From contig CM055883.1 in the NCBI GenBank assembly GCA_029582165.1, forward strand, positions 20,678,501-20,742,500: DNA of 64,000 nucleotides, written 5' to 3'. The notes under the pieces are model-generated. The model was not told the origin of the DNA, searched no databases, and worked only from the letters and a program-made list of their open reading frames with translations. A program made the translations under genes and the position numbers. This document shows, piece by piece, positions 32,386-42,930 of the stretch (position 1 is its first letter; each line of letters starts with the position of its first letter). The stretch is from Portulaca oleracea. Lineage: Eukaryota > Streptophyta > Magnoliopsida > Caryophyllales > Portulacaceae.

Positions 32386-32815
32386 TTGAGTGAAACCTAT
32401 GTTGAGTCCAAAAAAGTCAATGCGATGATCTTCAAAGGTCCTAGGCCCGGTAAGCTACCAAATACCAAATTGAAGTTACTTTCTACTTCTATATCCTCAT
32501 GGCCTACTAAGTTCTTGAGGAAGCGAGCTTCGTTTCTACGCAAGGTTAGGAAGTGTTGGAAGAGAAGAAGGAAACGTTGGTGGAGGAAGCCAAAGAAAAT
32601 GCTACCCGGATTTCCTAGGAGAATGACCAAACTACCGGAAGAGTATCCCATGTCAACCATAACTCTCTTTGAGAATCATTGGAAAAAGAGGTAGAAGAAT
32701 TGGTGGAAAAGGTTGATGATGTTTTTGGTTTGTGCCCCGATGATTCCAAGAATCAAGTAAGTATTTAGGTCAAGCTAGGGACCTAAAACAAGCGCTCTAT
32801 GGGAGGCACCCTATA
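32386..32815 (+). other. Remnant region and post-pol signature
   Basis: A basic open frame (KRASFLRKVRKCWKRRRKRW, 32386-32694) and then GGTCAAGCTAGGGACCTAAA ACAAGCGCTCTATGGGAGGC at 32768-32807. This is the motif that normally follows pol in Athila elements. The pol genes that should lie in between are absent. I do not recognise the basic frame as a protein family. Confidence 0.5.
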
Positions 32816-33260
32816 ATTTTTGAGTTCTTATTTCAAATTTTTAGTTTTTTGCTTTTTTCTAATTTTAGTCCTTTTTCTTCTCTTTAATTTTTCTTTTTAG
32901 CTTTCTTTAGGTTTTTCTATTTTTCTAGTCTTTTTAGTTTTTCTTTATTTCTTTCTTTTGTAATTTGAGGTATTAGTTTTAGGTTAAAAAAAAAAAGTTT
33001 GAAAAAAAAAGAGAAGAAAATGATGTGAAAAATAGAAAAAGTTGGAGTTGAAAAATAAGAAAATTGAAGTTGGGAGTGAAAGAAGTAGTAGGGAGTGAAT
33101 GAAGTTTTGAAAATTTATGAGTGTGGAGGGAGTTTGAGAGTTTGAAAAATTTAGATTGAATGTGAGGAAGTATGAAAAATTGAGTGTTGAAGTGTAAAGT
33201 TTTTTTTTTAGGAGTTGGATTTTATTTTGGAAGTGTTGGAATTTTTGTTGGCATTCTCAA
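32816..33260 (+). other. T-rich and purine-rich spacer
   Basis: Low-complexity T-rich stretch (32820-32970), then a G/A-rich stretch (32990-33240). No gene was seen. Confidence 0.5.
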
Positions 33261-33265
33261 CAGGG

Positions 33266-33453
33266 GTAGCAGGCGCTACCAAGAACGTAGCTCCCGCTAC
33301 CAAGCAACAATAACCACAGCAACATCACGCTCCAGGAGCTCACCGCACCTACGGTGAAGGAATATCGTACCTACGATATCACTAGCAACACCCAGCAACT
33401 CCCCACTGCCCAGCACGCGTCACGCCCGCGACAGTGTCGGTCGCGCCCGTGAC
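33266..33453 (+). promoter_or_regulatory. Internal dyad cluster upstream of ATHILA ORF-1
   Basis: Six dyads in the same class order as the LTR: GTAGCaggcGCTAC (33266-33279), GTAGCtcccGCTAC (33287-33300), ACCGCACCTACGGT (33342-33355), ATATCGTAccTACGATAT (33362-33379, perfect 8-bp arms), GTCACGCCCGCGAC (33419-33432) and GTCGCGCCCGTGAC (33440-33453). A CT-rich leader follows. It probably acts as a second promoter; this is inferred. Confidence 0.6.
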
Positions 33454-34404
33454 CTGACACTGTCAGCGTTTTATTTCTGCCCTAAAACCCGACTTTCTCT
33501 CTCACTTTTCCCATTTCCTTTCTCACTCACTCGACACTCACCCTCTCTACATCCCTAAGCGACCGCGAACAACCTCTCACCTACACTAAATCCTTCCTCT
33601 CATTCATCAATTCGATCCCCCTCTTTCTCCATTTTCGAATCCTTGCCTTATTTTCTTCTTCCTGCTACACGTTTTTGCTTCTGGGATTCGAAACTCTGCC
33701 CAGATCTAGCCCAAGGTTGAAGCATTGTTCGACCACCTATTCTACACAGCTAAGTGAGGTATTTCTAGTGTAAATTGTGCGAAATCCTTTCCTTCTCATC
33801 TGCATTGGTTCATTTTTCATGCTTTGCTGAGTTCGGTTCAATTGTGCCTTGCTATTTGCTGAGATTGGGTGTATTGAGTTCAAATATTGGTTCTTTCTCA
33901 GTGATTTGTGTGATTAGTCCTTGCATTTCATCTGTTGACACACACACACTAGTAGGACCCAAGGTTCTTGTCAATACACACCCACACAGTGAATGGTATT
34001 AGTGTGCTGATTTGGTATTCTGTGTGTATTTGCTTAATTCTTTAGTGTTTAGTGCGATTAATTGTTGCAATTCATTTGTTAAAGCACAAGTATGCTAGTT
34101 GCACTAAGAGTTTGTCGATTTTCACACACACTTGCATTGTGAGCTGAGTTAGTAAGTTGTCTCAGTGCTATTCTTGCATTCTGTTTATGTTGGCTGTGAA
34201 TTTTGGTTCATTTTGAGAAGCAAAATCGTTCCTCCTTGGTGAAGACACGTTCAAAGTGCTCCGATCTGAGGTAATCCCTTGTGTAACTTGTGCATAAGCT
34301 TTTCAAACTCACGTGTTTGTTGCTTGTGTCGATTGTTTTTGGTTTACCTTTGAAATTAGGCACTTTATTTGCTAAATTCTTACCAAGCCTTGCTTTTGTT
34401 CATC
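33454..34404 (+). other. Long leader of ATHILA ORF-1
   Basis: CT-rich at first (33490-33650), then T-rich. It contains a degenerate duplication: about 33895-33995 and 34065-34150 share GTG-GATTA, TTGCA-TTCAT-TGTT, CTAGT and CACACACA words. It may be an untranslated leader with intron sequence; no gene was seen. Confidence 0.45.
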
Positions 34405-35903
34405 ATGAGTGGAAGGAGCAAGCGTTCACGAGTCGAGGAAGCTCCTTCGTTGCAACCGGGACCATCCTCATCCACAAAGGATCGTTACCGAGCGCAAACG
34501 GCCACACTAATTCGGTGTGAACCAGATGCGGATGTGACTTTCTGGGATGAAGAGCATAAACGACGGTATGAAGCACTACAAGCACGGAAGATATGTGCAC
34601 CGGATATTTATGATGCGGCGACAATCGAAGCCATCCATTGCAAGTCGAGCTTCGATTATCTCATTGGTGTTCTTGGTTGGGAGGTATTCATCATGATTGA
34701 CGAATCGATTGTGGACCAACCCATCCTCGAATTTTTAAGCTCCTTGAAGATTCACGATGATGGCAATAAGGATGCGCATTTTGAATACCGGGTTGCCAAC
34801 AAAGACAAGAAGTGCACCTTGAAGCGTTTTTGCCAACGGTTGGGGTTGCCCGAGGATGGGAGACTTTATGAGCGATGTGCATATTTTGATGAGCAGAAGG
34901 CAATGAAAGACTTAACTTGTTGGAGGAGGATGAATTTTGGCATGAGAGGCGAATATCCACGGTATCATTGCCCCCGCAACTCTAAGGGGCGTGATTTTTG
35001 CAATCCAATTGTTCGAATCTTCCATAAAATCGTGACTTGTTCAGTGTTTGGGAGAGATGACGAACGCCCCAAGGTTCGGAAGGACGAGCTTTTTGTGATC
35101 TACAATGCCATAAGGGGTAAACGGGTCAACACCGGATCTTGCCTTCTACACTGTTTACGGGAGATTAGCATAGAACCCCGACCCACGACTATCGAGATGG
35201 GGCACATCATTTCCGAGTTCAAGAGGGTTTCGAGAAATATTTGAAGAATTGGACTCCACGCTATTTTCCAGATCCTATTGACAAGGTGCGGTTGTAGAAA
35301 ATGAACATCCTCGCCAAGCACCGAACTGCCACGATCTATTGCCATGGACACGACAACAACACGCAGATTCTCTTGGATCCGGACCATGCCGAGCAGTGGT
35401 TGGATATCACTAAGAAATACAACTGGTCTTGCGGTCAGGTTCCTAGTGACCGCAAGGTGGGTAGTCCAGATGTGTCCAGTGGTGAGGAAGAAGAGGAGGA
35501 CAATGAAGAAGACGGGAAAGAAGAAGAAAATGAGGAGGAAGAAGAGGATTATGCCGGCCACGGTGAAGCTAGTGGAAGTCAAAGTCACCCATGGGAAGCT
35601 TCATTCGAGCATCTCAACTCTCAATATGAACAATTGAGAGTTGACCTTCGAGAGCAACGAACGATACTCCAGCGTCAAAACAACTTGTTGGAGACCCAAC
35701 AAGATCTGATACGTGCCCATCAGTCCACACTTCAAAGGCACGAGGGGTACTTTCAACAACAAAACCAGTATTGGCGTGACTGGGGGTATTATCACTACTC
35801 CATTGCAAACAATCCCCCGACACCACTAGAGTACATAAACAGCCATTATCCCACTTACTTTCCATATCACCCATATCCTCCCCCGGGAGGATCCGAGCAA
35901 TAA
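34405..35903 (+). pseudogene. ATHILA ORF-1 family (env-position) gene
   Basis: Begins MSGRSKRSRVEEAPSLQPGP at 34405. The core is KSSFDYLIGVLGWEVFIMID, DQPILEFLSSLKIHDDGNKD, KRFCQRLGLPEDGRLYERCA and NPIVRIFHKIVTCSVFGRDD, colinear with the minus-strand homologue at 18600-19876. The frame shifts near 35225 (continuing EGFEKYLKNWTPRYFPDPID) and meets a TAG at about 35296. It then runs open from 35301 through NILAKHRTATIYCHGHDNNT, an E/D-rich block (about residues 62-92), a Q-rich coiled coil (LRVDLREQRTILQRQNNLLE) and a P/Y-rich end. One shift plus one stop inactivate it. ATHILA ORF-1 function is unknown. Confidence 0.75.
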
Positions 35904-36601
35904 TTTGTAAGTGTCCCCACTCTCACTTTACTCTTTTCATTGATTTTATTTACACTGTTAGTGTTAGGTAAGTGTAGGGGGTGCTTTATGGGAAAGTTGA
36001 GGAGAGGTGTGTCGGTTAGTTGGTTTTGTTGAGTTCGTTGTCCCCATGGTTAGAGTTGTCTTGCATTCATTGCTTCATCATTGGTTAGGCCAGTTGTGAG
36101 AGTTGTTTCACCATCAATTCCCGCCTCAAACTAGTGAGATTCGGGGTTGAGGTTAGTTAGTGTCAATGTACATATTGTGAATAGTTTGTCTTTTCTTTAA
36201 TTCTTAGTCTCTAGTGTCTTGTTTATTTTTCTGTTTTTGTTCTTTTTCTTTTATGCATGCGAACACTCACACTTACTATGTTTTTCTTGTTTATTCCTAA
36301 CCCCAAATGTGATGTTTTCCTGGATCGCGGATCGGTTCTGTTATTAAATTGAAAACCTCGAGGTAACCTCTTTCCGCACTCTTTGAATATGTGTATATTT
36401 TGATCCATGTTGCATGCTTGTTCTTCCTTTTGGGTGGCGAGCCCCTTTGAGTGTCTGTGTTGGGATTATATTGATGTTGGAGCCGTGTGGGCTTGGGTCG
36501 CCACCACTTTTATTTGCTAGTTGTTCTTGTTTGTTTGTTTTTGTAGGTTCTCTACCCTTTTCTTGTGACACCCTTCCGCAATGAGGACATTGTGGCGTTT
36601 T
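35904..36601 (+). other. 3' noncoding region, first part
   Basis: Sequence between the env-position gene and the internal PPT. No gene was seen; T/G-rich. Confidence 0.5.
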
Positions 36602-36617
36602 AAGTGTGGGGGGGAGA
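36602..36617 (+). other. Internal polypurine tract
   Basis: AAGTGTGGGGGGGAGA, preceded by CAATGAGGACATTGTGGCG. It has the same form as the terminal PPT (37899-37912) and lies 1.3 kb upstream of it. The minus-strand Athila element has the same arrangement in both copies. Confidence 0.6.
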
Positions 36618-37898
36618 TATTCTGTTTCAAGGGTAGATCACCTAGCTTTTTGTTTTCGTTTTTCTTAGTTTTTGCCTAAAATTTGAAAAACTTTTGTGTG
36701 AAAAAGGAGAAAAAAAAGGAATGAAAGCCTTAAAAGTTTTCTTTCCGCTTTGTTTTGCTTTGTTTCTGGGATCTTGTTGTGAAATTGAGAAGCCGTTCTT
36801 AATCTTCTTTAAAAGTAACCGATCTGAGCATTTTCCACCCTGTCTAGGGTACTAGTCATGACTTACCTTCTTAGACTCCCTTCATTGAGTGTCTAGTGAG
36901 ATCCCCGATTCCTTTCACATTCTGATTGAAACCGGGAGATTCTAGGGGTTTGTGTCCGAGCTTATTTGTTCTTTTTCCTGTTTACCAAAAGCAAAAGCAA
37001 AGTTCAAAAAGAAAGAAAAAGAAAGCAAAAGCTACAATAATTGGATTAAGTGGGGCGTGTCGCTGAATGACATTAACCACCATACACTTAGCCAACCTAC
37101 ACGGGCCCGGTATCAGTGGTACGGCACGGATACCCCTTAACCCTCCTCCTATATCGCTTTGCGATGGAGAGGTGAATGGAAAAGACTGTGTTGGGAGGGT
37201 AAACCCCATTATGGGCCGTCCAATTCCCGAAAGTAAGGCTAATACCGACCTTTAAAAAGAAAAAAAAGAGAAAAAGAAAAAGGAATTTCGTTGGTTAAAC
37301 CAACCAAAAAGAAAGGAAAGTTTGTGTTTCTTAAAGTGTGGGGTCTATCCGTGCATCACCTACGGCCCTCACCGAGCCAAGGGCGACCAAATGCGAGGAA
37401 GGGCAACTCTTTCCTTCTTTGTTTCGTTGTTTTTGAGCTCGGGCATGAGTCTTTGGAGTCGTTTGGATTCGGTTCGAACCCACTTGCACATTTGCACATG
37501 GGGTTTTGCTTGGCATGAGGTGTAGGGAGTTGAAAATCTTCAAGATTGACTTTTAGTTGAGATGGGTGTTTGTGAGATGCTCCTAACGGTTCCTTTTGGA
37601 GGCTTAATAACGTTTTCTTAATTAAGGTTGCAAGATCCTTTGAATCGAAGCTTTTGTTTCTCTTTCCTTTTGTTTTCTTCGGTTTTGTTTTCACTTTCCC
37701 TCTCTCCTTTTTCTTTGGCTTTTGTGGGCGTAGCCACTACAAACCCTCACGAGTCCATCTCGTCCACCCGGGCTGCCGGGGGGTTCAAAGGGCTTGGTGC
37801 ATACGCTAAATGCACTCGTTTCCTCCCACGACAGAGGAGTTGGTGTTTAGTTTTCTTATTTGTTTTTTTCTTGTTTTCCTCGGGACGAGCAAAAGTTT
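36618..37898 (+). other. 3' noncoding region, second part
   Basis: About 1.3 kb without a convincing gene between the two PPTs. Short frames (37038-37543, both strands) overlap in opposite directions and look incidental. Confidence 0.5.
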
Positions 37899-37912
37899 AA
37901 GTGTGGGGGGGG
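37899..37912 (+). other. Terminal polypurine tract
   Basis: AAGTGTGGGGGGGG, immediately followed by the LTR start TGTTTAGA. Confidence 0.8.
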
Positions 37913-39355
37913 TGTTTAGACTCAATTTTGTGTCTAAATATCTCCTTAATTCTTAAGCTTTTAACTCGTTTCGTGGTTTAATTTTATAGCTTTTAATACG
38001 TTATTGGTTATTTTGTAGGTTTTGGAGTTTTTACTCAAAACGTAGCAAAAAGGGCCTTTTTAGAGCATTATTTGTGATTTCTCGAGCCGAGCTGGACCGA
38101 GAACCGAGGCGGGGTTGACCTGGGACCACTTTCCTCACCTTTGGTGTCAATTAGTGAAGTAACACCCACTACGAACCTCGGATCGAGCGTTACATGCTTC
38201 GGAAATAAGGAAGAAACAAAGGGAAGGAAAGCACAGCGTAGCCCCCGCCACGATTGGGGTAGCGCCCGCTACGCCCAGAACATATTTGGGACCGAGCAAG
38301 ACCGTACCCACGGTCTTGGGAGACCGTACCCACGGTGCTGCGAAGGAAGAAATCGCCCTGCACTTTTCGCTAGTCGCGCCCGCGACCCCCCTACTGCTAA
38401 GCGACTCTAGTTACTTAGACTCTATTTCCAGCTTTGTATTTAGTGAATTTTAGAGAGAGATTAGTGAGAGATTAATCTAGGGTTTTGGAGATTTGTGTTT
38501 GTTATTGATGATTTGGGGATTCAAACAATTGAGAGATTGTTCGATCATCTTTTTATTGCTTTCTCTTGTTCATCTACAGCACTTTGATAAGTATTCTCTT
38601 CCCTTAACTCTTTTTTTAATTACCTTGCTAATTACTTTGCTTGTTCTTAATTTCTTTGCTTGCTATTTTGATTATATTGCTTGTTTATGGTTGTTTGATG
38701 TTAGAAATCATGCTTAGGGTTGGTTTGGATGTTGTTAGCATAGTCAGTATCATGATTAGTAGCTAGAAACCCTATGGGTTAAGGGGTAATTAAGGGTGTG
38801 AATGGGTGATTAGGTGTGGGTTAGCAATATTAGTGAGTAATTAGTTGAGAAATCAATTTCTCATTCCTTTCCTTCCCTCAAGTGGGATGCATTTGGGTTC
38901 GAAAGCTCCCAAATACATACAACACTTGTGTTGGAAGGTTAGAATTGGGATAGTTAGTACTCTACTCACGGAAGTAAATAGAGGCTAACTAGGGAATTCC
39001 GTTTCATTAACCCTCCGGGTCCGTCGGTGGACTTTGGGGAAGTTAATCCGGACTATCCTCGGAAGAGGAAGCTCGGTTGGTATTTTCCAACGGAATTGCC
39101 ACTTGATTTTCTTCCTTGTTATTCCCTTGTTGCAAAACTCGTTTCCTCATCCCCATTTGTATCGCGAAAAGCCTCCAAAGCCCATTTTCCATTCCTTGAC
39201 CGACCTTTGTTTTGTTTCTTGCTTTGTGACCGTTTTCAAACCAAATACCTTACCTTAGCAATCTCATCCCGACCTTAGACTTAATTTCTATGACCAAGGT
39301 CGCCAGCTCCCTGAGAAAAAACGACAAAACCGAGGTCCACAAAACCACTGTTACA
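37913..39355 (+). repeat. 3' LTR, TATA box deleted
   Basis: 1443 bp, colinear with 27239-28798 but missing two pieces. One is about 20 bp covering one of the GTCGCG dyads. The other is 97 bp between ACTC (equivalent to 27751-27754) and the next ACTC (27848-27851), which removes the TATA box. The upstream dyads GTAGCgcccGCTAC and ACCGTACCCACGGT (twice) are still present near 38261-38338. Confidence 0.9.
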
Positions 39356-39390
39356 ATTACTTCGCTCCATTTTGACCATGGATGAAGGTG

Positions 39391-39398
39391 TATAAATA
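39391..39398 (+). promoter_or_regulatory. TATA box of antisense DUF7745-like gene
   Basis: GTGTATAAATACCTC, right of the Athila insertion. It has the same TATAAATAC form as the PMD promoter and the Tat LTRs. The MITE at 39411 separates it from the coding start at 40054. Confidence 0.5.
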
Positions 39399-39410
39399 CC
39401 TCAACTTATG

Positions 39411-39971
39411 GAGATAATTATATTTACCCTACCTGACTTATGTGGTAATAATTTTTACACACCCAACATTTGAGAAATAATTTTCACCCTACCTGACATT
39501 TAAGTGATCGTAAATTTAAACCACCTAGGATATATTATAATGGTTTTGTGTGGGATTTTCCGGCAAGTATTAAAAAAAATGAATAGGAAGTGACATGTTT
39601 ACCCTTGCTATTAATTCATAGTATTTTCAATTGAAAACGAAATTACCTATTTACCATTATAGAAGACGACAGTGAGAAAAGTGGAGTGATATATTTCTTT
39701 TTTAGATCGACAGTCTTTTCCCCTTTTCCCACACAAAACAATTGAAGGGTAAGTATTGTCATTTCTATCGCAATCTTAAGGGCAATTTGGTACTTTCAGA
39801 TAATTATATAGGGATATTATTGTATTTTTATATCTCCGATGACAAGTTACCGTAATTTGACACAAAAAAACACTTTCAATAATTGTCAGGTAGGGTGAAA
39901 ATTATTTCTCAAATGTCGGGTGTGTAAAAATTATTACCACATATGTCAGGTAGGGTAAATGTAATTATCTC
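39411..39971. mobile_element. Mutator-type MITE with long inverted ends (561 bp)
   Basis: The ends are inverted repeats of roughly 95 bp beginning GAGATAATTAYATTTACCCT, with ACCTGAC-T-TGTGGTAATA further in. The flanking direct repeat is TCAACTTATG at 39401-39410 and 39972-39981 (10 bp). Long inverted ends with 9-11 bp duplications fit Mutator-like elements. No transposase. It lies in the 5' UTR of the antisense DUF7745-like gene, just after the TATA box. Confidence 0.9.
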
Positions 39972-40053
39972 TCAACTTATGCATATGATCAACATCCATC
40001 ATCTTCACTTAAAAAGTTTTCCTCAAATATACACCAAAATTCTCCAAATTCTC

Positions 40054-41536
40054 ATGGCTATTGAGAAGAAACTTGCTACTTGGATGAGCACCCTATCCAA
40101 GGAAGAGAAGAAAGAGCTCGGGAGATACAAGCTGACGGGCTTGTTGAGCCTTCGTCAAGTAAGAGTCAACCATGACTTCTTTCGTGCAACGGAGACCTTT
40201 TAGGATCCAAAAATGCATGTTTTTCGCTTCACACTAAAGGAATTATGCCCCCTTCCGGAGGAATGGTCCTCAATCCTAGGGACGAATCATTTTGCCCAAC
40301 CGACATCACCTCCAACATCAACTGACGTCACCAAACAATACAGAGAGTTGTTATATCTCCCATCTCGGGTCATCGGTAGTGCAATATTTGGCGAAAAGGT
40401 ACATTTCCAAACCATAATTGAATATTTCCAATCTCCCGATACCTTGGAATATGGCCCAGTGATACGAGTGCGAGCGCTCGTATTATGTCAACTTGGCGAG
40501 TTTTGCTTCTACCACAGTGGCAGGAGAACCGGACCGGCAAACCTGATTCAAATTGTCGAAGACATGTCCCGGGGCTACAACCCAGTGCCACTAATGCTAG
40601 CGGAGACCATGATGGGCTTGGACGACCCAAATCCAGAACATGAACTTCGGGGAAGCCCTCTGCTACTTCAGGTATTTCTCTCTTCATCCTCTTTTCTGTT
40701 TTATTTCTGTCTCTACTATCTGTAAAACCCCCGCGGGTTTTACATTTTTTTTTCTTTTTTTCGTTAGTTTGGGATAATTAGCATGTTATTCTAACCCTTG
40801 CTAACTTTACAGACAGATCTGGATGATGGAACACTTGGACCTCATCGAACAACCCCGAACTTCTTCAGCATTGGTCAACTATTGTCAAAGAAAGAGGAAG
40901 TACACCGATCTCCACTCGGTAACGGAATGGATCGCGTTCCTGAAAGAGCCCCGCCACATCACTTGGTGGATCGAACGATGGCATATTTCTGAGTATGTGA
41001 CCAATGACTCACGCAACGCCTATGTGTGCCTTGCGGGTTTGACGCACATGACTTTTTATTTTCCGGAGAGGGTGAAGCGGCAAATGGGCCGCAAACAAAA
41101 TATCCCCGAGCTATTGTGTGAAGCCCCCGAGCAAATGAAGCTTTGTAGCTCGGCGATAGAGTCATGGCTAAAATATTGGGAAAGAAGACCAACTCTTAAT
41201 GCTTTATCAAAGGCGCACGTATCCCAAATTGCTGATGTCGGCTACCACGGAATGCTAATTGCAGCTATTGAATCTCGCCGTGCTGGAGAGGCGAGAAGAA
41301 GAATGGCATCTGTGAAGGAAAGACTGGGTCCCCGCACATCAGTAAAGGACCGCCTCGGTGTAAAAGATTCAGTGAAAGCTAGACTTGGTCCGAGAGTGGA
41401 GACACGAAAACCAAGCAGGCGGGTCTATAGGCCCAAAAACAAAGAGAGAGACCCCAATGGGTCTAGAGACATGGAGATTGACCATGACACCACTGGCGAA
41501 GTGGAAAAAAATGAAGCAAGACTAGAGGATGGATAG
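40054..41536 (+). pseudogene. Antisense DUF7745-like gene, two exons, one stop
   Basis: Starts MAIEKKLATWMSTLSKEEKK. Exon 1 (40054-40671) carries LGRYKLTGLLSLRQVRVNHD, FFRATETF-stop-DPKMHV, FRFTLKELCPLPEEWSSILG, LYLPSRVIGSAIFGEKVHFQ and IRVRALVLCQLGEFCFYHSG. The TAG at 40201 sits where relatives have FWDP, so it is one change from TGG. An intron at 40672-40816 (GT-AG) joins LLLQ to IWMMEHLDLIEQPR in phase and contains a dyad (40724-40741). Exon 2 ends with a basic tail holding three degenerate SVKxRLG repeats. It resembles the DUF7745 family of plant mobile-domain-like proteins; molecular role unknown. It is antisense to the Tat integrase and ends about 230 bp from it. Confidence 0.7.
40724..40741 (+). 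promoter_or_regulatory. Intronic dyad AAAACCC-GGGTTTT
   Basis: AAAACCCCCGCGGGTTTT inside the intron of the DUF7745-like gene. It is identical to the copies at 4811, 27046 and 27125. Confidence 0.5.
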
Positions 41537-41747
41537 AATGAAGGAACTGAAACTGCTTTGCCAGAATAATCTTTTATTTAATTATGCCTTTTGAATTTTC
41601 TTATTTACAAGCAATGTACTTGCATTTATTAATAAAAAAAGAGATATTGTTCGCAATTATTGTGTTCTTGCAAACTTTATTGTCTTTTTTATGAGCATTT
41701 ATTGAATATTCACCAAGTGTCTAAAAATTGGTTTTTCAGTTGTTTGG

Positions 41748-42930
41748 TTATATTAAGCATAATATCGCTTGAGCTGATCCAAATTCGTGGGTTGAATTAC
41801 ATCTTCTCCGTCCATAGTAGCAAGCCGAGCTGCTCCTCCAGGCAAAATCCTTAATCATATAAGGACCCTTCCAATTGGGTTCAAATTTTCCCCTTGGGTC
41901 TTGTATAGGTGCCCTCATTTCCTTGAGCACCATATCACCTACTTGAAGTGAACGACCTTTTACCTTCTTATTAAAAACTCGGGTGATCCTATTCTGGTAT
42001 AATTTCACATTATGCAACGCCCTTAACCGCCTTTCATCCATCAACATTAACTCCTCCAACCTTGCCCTAGGCCATTCTGCTTCTGGCAATTGACTTTCTG
42101 CTACTATTCGTAACGAGGGAATGGCTAATTCAATTGGCAGGACTGCTTCCATCCCATATATGGTGTTCCACCTGTAGCAGTTCGTATAGAGGTTCGATAT
42201 CCTCATAGGGCAAAATGCCAACTTATAAGGCCAACATTTGTAAGTGAAAACCATTTTCTTGATGATTCCTGCCACTGTTTTATTGGCCGCTTCTACAGCT
42301 CCATTAGCTTGAGGTCGATAAGGTGAAGACCGATGGTGCTGAATATTGTAGTTAGCGAGCAAAGTCTCTAATTCCTTCCGAAAATAGCTTCCATTGTCAC
42401 CGATGATCTCATGAGGCACTCCATATCGGCATATGATGTTTTGAATGATGAATTTAGCCACTTGCTTGGACGTGAGCTTCGCGTAAGAGGCTGCCTCTAC
42501 CAACTTAGTGAAGTAATCAATGGCAACCAAAATGTATTCATGCCCTCCTGTTCCGGTTGGGTGTATCTTGCCAATGATGTCGATACCCCATACCGACAAC
42601 GGCCATGGAGATGTTAAAGTAGTTAGATATGATGGGGGTTGATGATGTAGGTTGGCATACTCTTGGCATTTTTGACACTTCGAACAAACTCTAAGCAGTC
42701 CGCCTCCATTGTGGACCAGTAAAAACTAGCTCTTTGAATCTTCTTCACTAGCATGCGCCCATTTATGTGAGGCCCACACTCTCCTCCATGTACAATAGTC
42801 ATGATCTCCTTTGCACTCTTAGCATCGACGCATAATAAATTAATGCCCGTAGGTGATTTCTTGTAAAGGCGATCTTGGATTAAGCAGTATTGTGCTGCTA
42901 GAGACTTGATCGCTCGCTGGCCTCGAGCAT
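41748..42930 (-). pseudogene. int: Integrase of Tat element
   Basis: The frame 42599-41748 has the catalytic triad: D in VWGIDIIGKIHPTGTGGHEY, D in IIGDNGSYFRKELETL, E in QANGAVEAANKTVAGIIKKM. A C-terminal part with DMVLKEMRAPIQDPRGKFEP and NWKGPY follows. Upstream to about 42930 the H2C2 zinc-binding region is visible (TIVHGGECGPHINGRMLV, then an altered second half with VRSVKNAKS) with stops before 42599. A small internal shift has changed the segment near 42180 (FCPMRISNLYTNCYRWN). It should insert the element DNA, but is defective here. Confidence 0.8.

Larger units (their letters stand above)
27239..39355 (+). mobile_element. Athila-like element without pol, complete with duplication
   Basis: 12.1 kb on the plus strand. 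Order: LTR 27239-28798, PBS, gag with inserted solo LTR, protease, post-pol signature, dyad cluster, ATHILA ORF-1, internal PPT, long 3' noncoding region, terminal PPT and LTR 37913-39355. Perfect ATTAC duplication. No RT, RNase H or integrase sequence lies between protease (ends 32370) and the signature at 32768. It is inserted in the promoter of the antisense DUF7745-like gene of the Tat element. Confidence 0.9.

Noticed and set aside
36952..37543. Overlapping frames on both strands as genes
   Set aside because: Mutually overlapping, under 80 codons, no domain, inside the Athila 3' noncoding region.
40054..41536. Independent host gene interrupted by transposons
   Set aside because: It lies between integrase and 3' LTR of one element with a matching target duplication, and shares the element's dyads.
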